From Halolamina litorea (GTDB lineage Archaea; Halobacteriota; Halobacteria; Halobacteriales; Haloferacaceae), in the NCBI RefSeq assembly GCF_026616205.1, contig NZ_JANHGR010000001.1:1736001-1800000 (forward strand): 64,000 nt of DNA, written 5' to 3'. This document shows positions 40,319 to 47,705 of the stretch, one piece after another. Under the pieces are notes generated by a model that saw nothing but the letters and a program-made list of their open reading frames with translations, did not search any database and was not told where the DNA came from. Position 1 is the stretch's first letter, and every line of letters starts with the position of its first letter. The position numbers and the translations under genes are program-made.

Positions 40319-41254
40319 TCAGAGGATGCGCTTGCCGAACGCGCTGGCGGCGAGTTCGACCGCCAGCTCCGCGGTTTCGTTGTGCTGGTCGAGCGTCGGG
40401 TTCACTTCGACCAGTTCCATCGAGCGCATCCCGCCGTCCTCGGCGACCTGCTCCATCGAGTGGTGGGCCTCACGGTAGGTGACGCCGCCGCGGACGGGCG
40501 TCCCGACGCCGGGCGCGATGGTCGGGTCCAGCCAGTCGAGGTCGAGGCTGACGTGGTAGCCGTCGGTGCCGTCGGTGGCGACGTCGAGGGCATCGGAGAC
40601 CACGTCGGCCAGCCCGCGACGGTCGATGTCGGACATCGTGTAGGCGCTGATCTCGCTCTCGGCGATCAGGTCGCGCTCGTCGTCGTCGACCGAGCGCAGG
40701 CCGACGATGGCAACGTTCTCCCGGGAGAGGCTCGGCGCGTTCGCCCAGTCAACGCCCGCCCACTCGTCGACGCCCAGCAGCGCCGCCAGCGGCATCCCGT
40801 GGACGTTGCCGGAGGGCGTCGTCGTCGGCGTGTTCAGGTCGGCGTGGGCGTCGAACCAGATGGCGCCGATATCGGCGTCGGCGGCGGCGCCCGCGACCGT
40901 CCCGATGGCGATGGAGTGGTCCCCGCCGAGAACGAGCGGCGTGTGGCCGTCCGCGAGGGACTCCCGGACCTCCCCGCGGAGTCGGGTACACACGTCCTCG
41001 GTCTCCCGCAGGAAGCGGGCTTTCCCCTGACTCGGCGTCCTGTAGTCCGGGTCACGCTCCTCCGCGCGCGGGACGAGCAGGTCGCCGGCGTCCTCGGTGG
41101 CGACGCCCGCCTCGGCCAGCCTGTCGCTCAGCCCGCCGTAGCGGATGGCTGAGGGGCCCATGTCGACGCCCCGTCGGTCCTGCCCGTAGTCGGTCGGCGC
41201 GCCGATCACGCGGATCGACCGTTGGTTCGGTTCGAACGTTCCGTTCTCGGACAT
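40319..41254 (-). CDS. rocF: Arginase (ureohydrolase family)
   Basis: A 311-residue binuclear manganese hydrolase that splits arginine into ornithine and urea. Metal ligands are all present: LGGDHSIAIG, WFDAHADLNTP and SLDLDWLDP. The glutamate near the C-terminus (ELVEVNPTLDQHNETAELAV) matches the family. Agmatinase is the main alternative, but GVDMGPSAIRYGGL and VHGMPLAALLG favour arginase or its formiminoglutamase relatives. The start is supported by an AACTAACT box near 41281. Confidence 0.88.
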   Translation of the reverse strand: MSENGTFEPNQRSIRVIGAPTDYGQDRRGVDMGPSAIRYGGLSDRLAEAGVATEDAGDLLVPRAEERDPDYRTPSQGKARFLRETEDVCTRLRGEVRESLADGHTPLVLGGDHSIAIGTVAGAAADADIGAIWFDAHADLNTPTTTPSGNVHGMPLAALLGVDEWAGVDWANAPSLSRENVAIVGLRSVDDDERDLIAESEISAYTMSDIDRRGLADVVSDALDVATDGTDGYHVSLDLDWLDPTIAPGVGTPVRGGVTYREAHHSMEQVAEDGGMRSMELVEVNPTLDQHNETAELAVELAASAFGKRIL

Positions 41255-41350
41255 ATCGGGCGATTGGCTCCGGCCTGAGTTAGTTTCCGGGGGTTCGCCG
41301 ACGACGGCTCGGGGGAACGGTTAAGGGCACGCTGGCCCCCAATCGGAGCC

Positions 41351-41782
41351 ATGTATCGGGTGCTACTCCCCGTGGACCACGACGACGATCGGCTCGACGA
41401 TCAGTTGGACGCGCTGTTCGATCTCCCCGGCCGCGAGGAGATCTCGGTGACCGTCATTCACGTCCACGAGGAGGTAGACGTGCCCGCCGACGAGGCCGGC
41501 GAGTACGTCATCGACAGCCTGAACCGCGACATCGCCGAGCTTCAGGGGATCCCCGAGACCGTCGACCGCGCGGTCTCGGAACTCGAAGACGCCGGCATCT
41601 TCGAGGACCTCCAGACGGCGGTCGGCGACCCGGTCGACGAAGTGATCGCCGCCGGCGAGGAACTCGACGCCAACGCCTACCTCCTCGGCGCGAAGGATCG
41701 GACCCCCGTCGGGAAGGCCATCTTCGGCAGCGTCACGCAAGGAATCATCGTCCAGTCCGACCGCCCGGTCATCGTCGCATGA
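41351..41782 (+). CDS. Universal stress protein (UspA family)
   Basis: A 143-residue nucleotide-binding-fold protein. It opens YRVLLPVDHDDDRLDDQLDA and ends GKAIFGSVTQGIIVQSDRPV, the usual UspA ATP-loop region (G-x-x-G-x-x-x-Q). It is leaderless: GGTTAAGG (41319-41326) lies 28 bases before ATG 41351. Its stop overlaps the start of the MmgE/PrpD gene by four bases, so it is likely translated in step with it, an unusual partnership. Confidence 0.9.
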   Translation: MYRVLLPVDHDDDRLDDQLDALFDLPGREEISVTVIHVHEEVDVPADEAGEYVIDSLNRDIAELQGIPETVDRAVSELEDAGIFEDLQTAVGDPVDEVIAAGEELDANAYLLGAKDRTPVGKAIFGSVTQGIIVQSDRPVIVA

Positions 41783-43167
41783 GCGGCGACACCGCGGCCG
41801 ACCGACTGGCCGCACACGCACTGGACACCGGGCGCGCTGATCTCCCCGACGCGGCCTGGGGCGCCGTCGACGACCACCTCGTCGATTGGGTTGGATTAGT
41901 TCTCGCCGGCGAGGCCGTCGCCGAATCCTCCCCGAGCGTCGTCGACGCCGTCGACGCCCTGACGACGCCGGTGGCCGCCGACGGCCGGGGCGCGACCGTC
42001 CTCCCGACGGGCGAGCAGGTCGCCCCCGACCGCGCGGCGCTGCTCAACGGTACGTTCGCTCACAGCCTCGACTTCGACGACACCCACCGGGCATCGTCGC
42101 TCCACCCCGGCGCGCCCGTGATCGCTGCCGCGCTGGCCGTCGCCGAGACCGTCGAGGCGCCCGTGGACGAACTGCGGACGGCCATCGCGGTGGGGTACGA
42201 CGTGGCCTGTGCGGTCGGCCGCGCGGTGACGCCCGAGGCTCACTACGCCCGCGGCTTCCACATCACGGCGACCTGCGGGACGTTCGGGGCGACCGCCGCC
42301 GCGGGGCGGCTACGGGGGCTCGACCGCGAGGAACTCGCCTCGGCGTTCGGCGTCAACGGCAGTCAAGCCGCCGGCTCGCTCCAGTTCCTCGAGAACGGCG
42401 CGTGGAACAAGCGGCTCCACCCCGGCCTCGCGGCCTCGCGAGCGGTGCTGGCGAGCGAACTCGCCGCCAACGGCTTCGTCGGCGCCGCCGAACCGCTGGC
42501 GGGCGAGGACGGCTTCCTCAACGGCTACTCCGACGACCCGGACCCGAGCCTGCTCGACGATCTGACGCCGGGCCGGGCGCTCGAAGAGACCGCGCTCAAG
42601 CCCTACCCCTGCTGTCGGTACACTCACGCAGCGATCGACGCGCTGCTCGAGGTCGCTGAGGGGATCGACGCCGACGACGTGGAGTCGATCCACGTCGAAC
42701 TCCCCGAGTCGGGGGTTCGACTCACCGGCGACCCCATCGACGCCAAGCGTCGCCCGGACAACTTCGTCGACTGCCAGTTCAGCATGCCGTTCGTCGGGGC
42801 GCTGGCGCTGACGGAGGGCGACGCCGGCCTCCCGGCGTTCCTCGACGCACAGGACCACCTCGACGACGCCGGTCTCCGTCGGCTGATGGACGCCACGACC
42901 GTCGAGGCGAGCGACCGGACCCGGGAGCGCTTCCCCGAAATCTGGGCCGCCGACGTGACCGTCGAGACGCCCGACGGCGACTACGAGCGCTTCGTCGAGT
43001 ACGCCCGCGGCGAGCCCGAATCCCCCCTCGGACGTGACGCCGTGGACCGGAAGTTCCGCGACCTCGCGGTCACCGCCGGGAGCGACGACGACGCCATCGA
43101 GGCCGCGCTCGCCGCCTGCCGGGGCGACGGCACGCTCTACGACGCGCTTCGGGAGCTCTCGGCCTGA
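41779..43167 (+). CDS. MmgE/PrpD family dehydratase/decarboxylase-like protein
   Basis: A 462-residue protein of the MmgE/PrpD fold. Members include 2-methylcitrate dehydratase, cis-aconitate decarboxylase and iminodisuccinate epimerase. Seen: ALLNGTFAHSLDFDDTHRAS, the family active-site region, plus HPGAPVIAAALAVAE, TCGTFGATAAAGRLRGLDRE and the lid domain opening at KPYPCCRYTHAAIDALLEVA. The four-base overlap with the stress-protein gene marks an operon. The exact reaction cannot be predicted; neighbours suggest a di- or tricarboxylate. Confidence 0.85.
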   Translation: MSGDTAADRLAAHALDTGRADLPDAAWGAVDDHLVDWVGLVLAGEAVAESSPSVVDAVDALTTPVAADGRGATVLPTGEQVAPDRAALLNGTFAHSLDFDDTHRASSLHPGAPVIAAALAVAETVEAPVDELRTAIAVGYDVACAVGRAVTPEAHYARGFHITATCGTFGATAAAGRLRGLDREELASAFGVNGSQAAGSLQFLENGAWNKRLHPGLAASRAVLASELAANGFVGAAEPLAGEDGFLNGYSDDPDPSLLDDLTPGRALEETALKPYPCCRYTHAAIDALLEVAEGIDADDVESIHVELPESGVRLTGDPIDAKRRPDNFVDCQFSMPFVGALALTEGDAGLPAFLDAQDHLDDAGLRRLMDATTVEASDRTRERFPEIWAADVTVETPDGDYERFVEYARGEPESPLGRDAVDRKFRDLAVTAGSDDDAIEAALAACRGDGTLYDALRELSA

Positions 43168-43251
43168 AACCCGGGGAGGGGCGCCCGATTCCCGGCCCGG
43201 GTAGCCGTCAAAGGTATCCTTATTGTGGGGGGGCATCCCACATCACGGACG

Positions 43252-44457
43252 ATGGTGGAGTACTTCGACGACGGCCTCGGCCTCACCGCCAAGCAGCAGG
43301 CGGTCCGGGACGCCGTCGGCGATATCTGTGACCGGTTCGACGACAGCTACTGGCGCGAACACGACAAGGCGGGCGACTACCCCCACGAGTTCGTGGAGGC
43401 GCTCGCCGACGAGGGCTGGCTCGGCGTCCTCCTCCCCGAAGAGTACGGGGGGAAGGGGCTCGGGACTCCCGAGGCAGTCGCGATGATGTACGAGATAGCC
43501 CGCCGCGGTGCGGGGTTCAGCGGGGCCCAGACGGTCCATGCGGCCATCTACAACTCCGCGCCGATCCTGAACTACGGCAGCGACGAACTCAAGGATGAGC
43601 TCCTGCCGCGTGTCGCCGACGGCGACGCCTGGATCCAGTGTTTCAGCCTGACCGAGCCCGAGGCCGGCTCGGACTCAACGGCGATGACTACCCGAGCAGT
43701 CCGCGAGGGCGATGAGTACGTCATCGACGGCGAGAAGCTCTGGACATCCCGGATCGACGTGAGCGACTACCTCGTGCTCGCGGCGCGCACGACGCCCAAG
43801 GAGGACGTCGAGAAGCGCACGGAGGGCGTCTCGCTGTTCCTCGTCGACATCGAGCGAGCCCGCGACGCCGGCCAGATCGAGTTGGAGGAGATCGACAAGA
43901 CCGCGAGCGGCATGGTCTCCTCGTTCCGCGTGACCTACGACGGCCTGCGCGTGCCCGCCGAGCGACTGATCGGCGAGGAGGACCGCGGCTTCTACCACGT
44001 GCTCGACGGCCTGAACGAGGAGCGCCTCGTCATCGCCGCCGAAGCCGTCGCACTCGGGGAACTGGCCGTCGAGAAGGGTTCGGCCTACGCGAGCGAACGC
44101 GAGGTGTTCGGCGGTCCCATCGGCGCCAACCAGGGGGTCCAACACCCGCTGGCGGCGGCGATGGCGCGGCTGCAAGCTGCCAAGCGGCTGACGTTCGACG
44201 CCGCCGCCCACGCCGACGAGCGCGAGCGAAAGGCCGTCGGCGCGTGGGCCAACGCGGCGAAGTACCTCGCCGCCGAGGCCGCCTTCGATGGCGCCGACGC
44301 GGCCGTACAGGCCCACGGCGGCCGCGGGATCGACCGCGAGTACGACGTGGAACGCTACCTCCGCGAGGCCCGCCTGACCCGGCTCGTGCCGATCACGCAG
44401 GAACTGGCACTCAACTACCTCGGCGAGAACGCGCTCTCGCTCCCCCGCTCATACTGA
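43252..44457 (+). CDS. Acyl-CoA dehydrogenase
   Basis: A 401-residue FAD enzyme that introduces a 2,3-double bond into an acyl-CoA. Seen: FAD/substrate loop SLTEPEAGSDSTAMTT, second signature AVQAHGGRGIDREYDVERYL and central GTPEAVAMMYEIARRGAGFS. The usual catalytic Glu of short/medium-chain enzymes is replaced (LTRLVPITQEL; Pro380), but Glu257 in LNEERLVIAA occupies the position used by isovaleryl-CoA dehydrogenase, suggesting a branched substrate (inference). ATG 43252 is chosen over GTG 43225 because a TATA-like box is at 43218-43224. It heads a three-gene operon. Confidence 0.9.
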   Translation: MVEYFDDGLGLTAKQQAVRDAVGDICDRFDDSYWREHDKAGDYPHEFVEALADEGWLGVLLPEEYGGKGLGTPEAVAMMYEIARRGAGFSGAQTVHAAIYNSAPILNYGSDELKDELLPRVADGDAWIQCFSLTEPEAGSDSTAMTTRAVREGDEYVIDGEKLWTSRIDVSDYLVLAARTTPKEDVEKRTEGVSLFLVDIERARDAGQIELEEIDKTASGMVSSFRVTYDGLRVPAERLIGEEDRGFYHVLDGLNEERLVIAAEAVALGELAVEKGSAYASEREVFGGPIGANQGVQHPLAAAMARLQAAKRLTFDAAAHADERERKAVGAWANAAKYLAAEAAFDGADAAVQAHGGRGIDREYDVERYLREARLTRLVPITQELALNYLGENALSLPRSY

Positions 44458-44459
44458 GA

Positions 44460-45050
44460 ATGTCCGACAACTCCGACGCCGACGACGCACCGACCGACCA
44501 CACAGCGACCGACGGCGAGACCAACGTCGTCGCCGGCTGGCACGGCCGCTACTTCGAGGACTTCGAGGTCGGTGACGTGTACAAACACCCCTTCGGCCGG
44601 ACCGTCACCGAGACGGACAACGTCTGGATGACGAACGTCACCATGAACCTCAACCCCATGCACTTCAACGAGGCCTACGCCGCCCAGACGGAGTTCGGCG
44701 AGCGCCTCGTCGACGGCACGTTCGTCATCGCGCTCGCGGTGGGGATGAGCGTCATCGACGTGTCGGTCAACGCCACCGCGAACCTCGGCTACGACCGGAT
44801 CCGCCACCACGCGCCCGTGTTCCACGGCGACACCATCTTCGCCGAGAGCGAGGTCATCGCTAAACGCGAGAGCGACTCCCGGGACCACGTCGGCATCGTC
44901 ACCACCGAGCTCCGTGCGTTCAATCAGGAGGGGACGAAGGTGCTCTCGATGGAGCGCACGCCGATGGTGCTCAAGCGCTCCCACGCCGAGCCGTCGGCCG
45001 AACAGCCCCCGGGCTGGCCCGAAGGGGTCGGCACGCAGGGTGGAGAATGA
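44460..45050 (+). CDS. MaoC-family hydratase, mesaconyl-CoA-hydratase-like
   Basis: A 196-residue hot-dog-fold enoyl-CoA hydratase. After an acidic leader (residues 1-25) the domain starts GRYFEDFEVGDVYKHPFGRT. The D/H-type active site appears as TMNLNPMHFNEAYAAQTEFG, followed by LVDGTFVIALAVGMSVIDVS and ANLGYDRIRHHAPVFHGDTI. These features resemble mesaconyl-CoA hydratases of haloarchaea and itaconyl-CoA hydratases rather than the general MaoC type. It starts two bases after the dehydrogenase stop and overlaps the CoA-transferase by four bases. Confidence 0.87.
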   Translation: MSDNSDADDAPTDHTATDGETNVVAGWHGRYFEDFEVGDVYKHPFGRTVTETDNVWMTNVTMNLNPMHFNEAYAAQTEFGERLVDGTFVIALAVGMSVIDVSVNATANLGYDRIRHHAPVFHGDTIFAESEVIAKRESDSRDHVGIVTTELRAFNQEGTKVLSMERTPMVLKRSHAEPSAEQPPGWPEGVGTQGGE

Positions 45051-46489
45051 CCGACCGGATCGCCGACGGCCTCCCGACCGTCGACGCCGAAGCCGCCGCC
45101 GAGGCCATCGGTACCGAGGACACCGTGCTCGTCAGCGGCTTCGGCGGCGTCGGCTACCCCAAAGCGACGCTGCCGGCCTTCGCCGCCCGCGACGAGGACG
45201 CCGCCCTGACGGTCGTCTCCGGGGGCGGCGTCGGCCAGGAGGTCGACGACGTACTGATCGAGGCCGACAAACTCGCCCGGCGCTACCCGTTCCAGACCCA
45301 AGCGGCCTCCCGCGAGGCGATCAACAGCCGCGAGGTGGCGTTCCACGACCGCCACATCTCCCGGGTCGGCGACGAGGTCCGGCTGGGGGAGTTCGGCGAC
45401 CCCGACGTGGCAGTGATCGAGGCGGTGAGCGTCGGCGAGGACTGGCTGGTCCCCTCGACCTCCATCGGCCACACGCCCTCCTTCGTCGCCGCGGCCGACC
45501 GGCTGATCGTCGAGGTCAACGAGGCCCAACCCGAGGAGTTGGAGCGCGTCCACGACGTCTTCCAGCGGGACCTCCCGCCGAACCGCGATCCGATCCCGGT
45601 CACGGGAGCGACCGAGCGCGTCGCCGACGCTCGGGTCCCGTTCGACCCCGAGAAACTCGTCGCCGTCGTCGAGACCGAGCAGGCCGACGACCCCTACGAG
45701 TTCCGGGACCCGACCGACGCGGACCTCGCCATCGCTGACAACCTCGGCGACTTCCTCGAAGCCGAAATCGAGCGCAACCCCGTGCTCGCCGAGTCGGTCT
45801 ACCTCCAGTTCGGCGTCGGCAGCCTGGGCAACGCGCTGATGGGCGAACTGTCGGGCATCGACTTCGGCGACCGCGAGGTCGTCTACTTCGGTGAAGTGTT
45901 TCAAGACGGCCTCCTCGACGCGCTCGACGAGGACCTGCTCGCCGGCGCGAGCGCGACCTCCCTCGCACTCTCGGAGGCGGGCCAAGAGCGCCTGTTCGAC
46001 GGCATCGACCGCTACGCCGACGACGTGGTGTTGCGCTCGGCGGACGTGTCGAACAACCCCGCGCTTATCGAGCGCTTCGGCGTCGTCGGCGTCAACAGTG
46101 CCGTCGACGTCGACCTCTACGGCAACGCCAACGCGACCCACATCGGCGGCACCGACGTGGTCAGCGGCATCGGCGGCGGCGGCGACTTCAACCGCAACTG
46201 CCGACTCGGCGTCATCGCGCTGCCGTCGACGGCCGCCGGCGGCGACGTGTCCCGGATCGTCCCGCAGGTGCCCCACGTCGACCACACCGAACACGACCAC
46301 TCCGTGATCGTCACCGAACACGGCGTCGCCGACCTCCGGGGGCTGAGCCCCGACGAGCGGATGACCGCGCTGATCGAGGTGGCCGACCCGTCCTTCCGCG
46401 ACGAACTCCGTGCGTACCACGACCGTGCGACAGCGGCGCCGGGGCACGTCCCGTTCGATCCGGAAACGGCCTTCGACTGGCGGGACTGA
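45047..46489 (+). CDS. Family-I CoA transferase (acetyl-CoA hydrolase/transferase type)
   Basis: A 480-residue CoA transferase like succinyl-CoA:acetate CoA-transferase (Cat1/AarC). The catalytic glutamate is Glu283 in VVYFGEVFQDGLLDAL. The N-terminal loop SGFGGVGYPKATLPAFAAR and the region GGTDVVSGIGGGGDFNRN match the family. It would transfer CoA to a carboxylic acid for catabolism by the two upstream gene products. It ends the operon; the next gene has its own promoter. Confidence 0.9.
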   Translation: MTDRIADGLPTVDAEAAAEAIGTEDTVLVSGFGGVGYPKATLPAFAARDEDAALTVVSGGGVGQEVDDVLIEADKLARRYPFQTQAASREAINSREVAFHDRHISRVGDEVRLGEFGDPDVAVIEAVSVGEDWLVPSTSIGHTPSFVAAADRLIVEVNEAQPEELERVHDVFQRDLPPNRDPIPVTGATERVADARVPFDPEKLVAVVETEQADDPYEFRDPTDADLAIADNLGDFLEAEIERNPVLAESVYLQFGVGSLGNALMGELSGIDFGDREVVYFGEVFQDGLLDALDEDLLAGASATSLALSEAGQERLFDGIDRYADDVVLRSADVSNNPALIERFGVVGVNSAVDVDLYGNANATHIGGTDVVSGIGGGGDFNRNCRLGVIALPSTAAGGDVSRIVPQVPHVDHTEHDHSVIVTEHGVADLRGLSPDERMTALIEVADPSFRDELRAYHDRATAAPGHVPFDPETAFDWRD

Positions 46490-46533
46490 CCGGCGCGCTC
46501 CACAATCGGTCCTCGGTTGGCCGGTTACGGTAT

Positions 46534-46564
46534 GTTTATCAAGGCCGCAATATACCTGTATATT
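46534..46564 (+). promoter_or_regulatory. Promoter and palindromic operator of the TRAP transporter
   Basis: TATA-like GTTTATC (46534-46540) lies about 29 bases before ATG 46566. The perfect palindrome AATATAC-CT-GTATATT (46549-46564) covers the expected transcription start. Such AT-rich symmetry in a high-GC genome is a strong sign of a repressor site. Confidence 0.55.
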
Positions 46565-46565
46565 C

Positions 46566-47630
46566 ATGGTAGACAAAGACAGTCTTGACCGACGGGACCT
46601 GCTGAAAGGAGCGGCGACGATGGGCGTCATCACGACCGCCGGCTGTATGGGCGGCGGCGACGGTGACGGCGACGGCGAGAGTTACAGCGTCGTCATCGGG
46701 GGGACCTCCTCGGGGAGTTCGACCCAGCAGGCCGGTCAAGCACTGGCACAGGCAGCCAGCCGAGAGAGCGACATCCTCGACATCTCGGTCCAGGTGACCG
46801 ACGGCTGGACGGCCAACCTCTACGAGTTCGACTCGGGGAACATCTCCTCGATCGGCGTCGACAACAACTCCCTCTCGAAGGCCATGAGCGAGTCCGGCCC
46901 GTTCGCCGACGAGCCGGTCGACAGCCTCCCGATGCAGGGGTTCGTCTTCACGAACCTCCAGATCTACTGGGTCGCGATGGAGGGCTCGGGCATCGAGTCC
47001 ACCGCCGACATCCGCGAAGGTGGCTACAACATCTACCCGATCCAGCCCGGCTTCGGGACCCGCCTGCTGACCGAGGAAGTGATCAAGACCGCCGGCGCGT
47101 GGGAGGGCAACGAGATCCTCAACCTCGACACCTCCGACATCGCTGGCGCCGTCGAGGAGGGCCGTGCCGACGCGCTCTGTATCTACGGCGCGAACGGGAT
47201 CAACCTCTCCAGCTGGGTACAGGAAGTCGACGTGCGGAGCGGAGGCGACCTCTACGCCGTCCCCGTCGACGACGAGTTCCGCGCGGCGATCGAGGAGGTC
47301 CCCGGGGCGCTCCTGCAGGAGTTCGAGCCCTACGGCTGGGAGCAGGACGTGACCAAACTGACCGACACCGTGACCGCGTGGACGCTGGCCGGCCAGTGGG
47401 CGTTCGGGCCGGACGTCCCCGCGGGCGCGACCGAAGAGATCGCCCGCCTCTCCAGCGAGCACTGGGAGACGATCCGCGAGTCCGACCCGACGGCGCTCGA
47501 CCACTCCGACCCCGAGACGATGACCGAAGCGGTGATCGAGGACCTCGAGGTCCACCCCGGCGTCGCCCAGTTCTTCAAGGACAACGACGTCTGGAACGAC
47601 TCGTGGACCGAAGGCTCCACTAACGAGTAG
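46566..47630 (+). CDS. TAXI-family TRAP transporter solute-binding lipoprotein
   Basis: A 354-residue extracellular binding protein. It has a Tat start (DRRDLLKGAATM) and lipobox (TTAGC; Cys at about 30). The mature start YSVVIGGTSSGSSTQQAGQA and the segment NISSIGVDNNSLSKAMSESG are typical of TAXI binding proteins, which commonly take glutamate or other dicarboxylates. It delivers the ligand to the fused permease encoded downstream. Confidence 0.9.
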   Translation: MVDKDSLDRRDLLKGAATMGVITTAGCMGGGDGDGDGESYSVVIGGTSSGSSTQQAGQALAQAASRESDILDISVQVTDGWTANLYEFDSGNISSIGVDNNSLSKAMSESGPFADEPVDSLPMQGFVFTNLQIYWVAMEGSGIESTADIREGGYNIYPIQPGFGTRLLTEEVIKTAGAWEGNEILNLDTSDIAGAVEEGRADALCIYGANGINLSSWVQEVDVRSGGDLYAVPVDDEFRAAIEEVPGALLQEFEPYGWEQDVTKLTDTVTAWTLAGQWAFGPDVPAGATEEIARLSSEHWETIRESDPTALDHSDPETMTEAVIEDLEVHPGVAQFFKDNDVWNDSWTEGSTNE

Positions 47631-47705
47631 TTCCACCCACACCTAACTTCATGATTTATCAACACAACCGACCAGCGGTACGTCCGACCTCAGCGGTGAT
47701 CCGCC

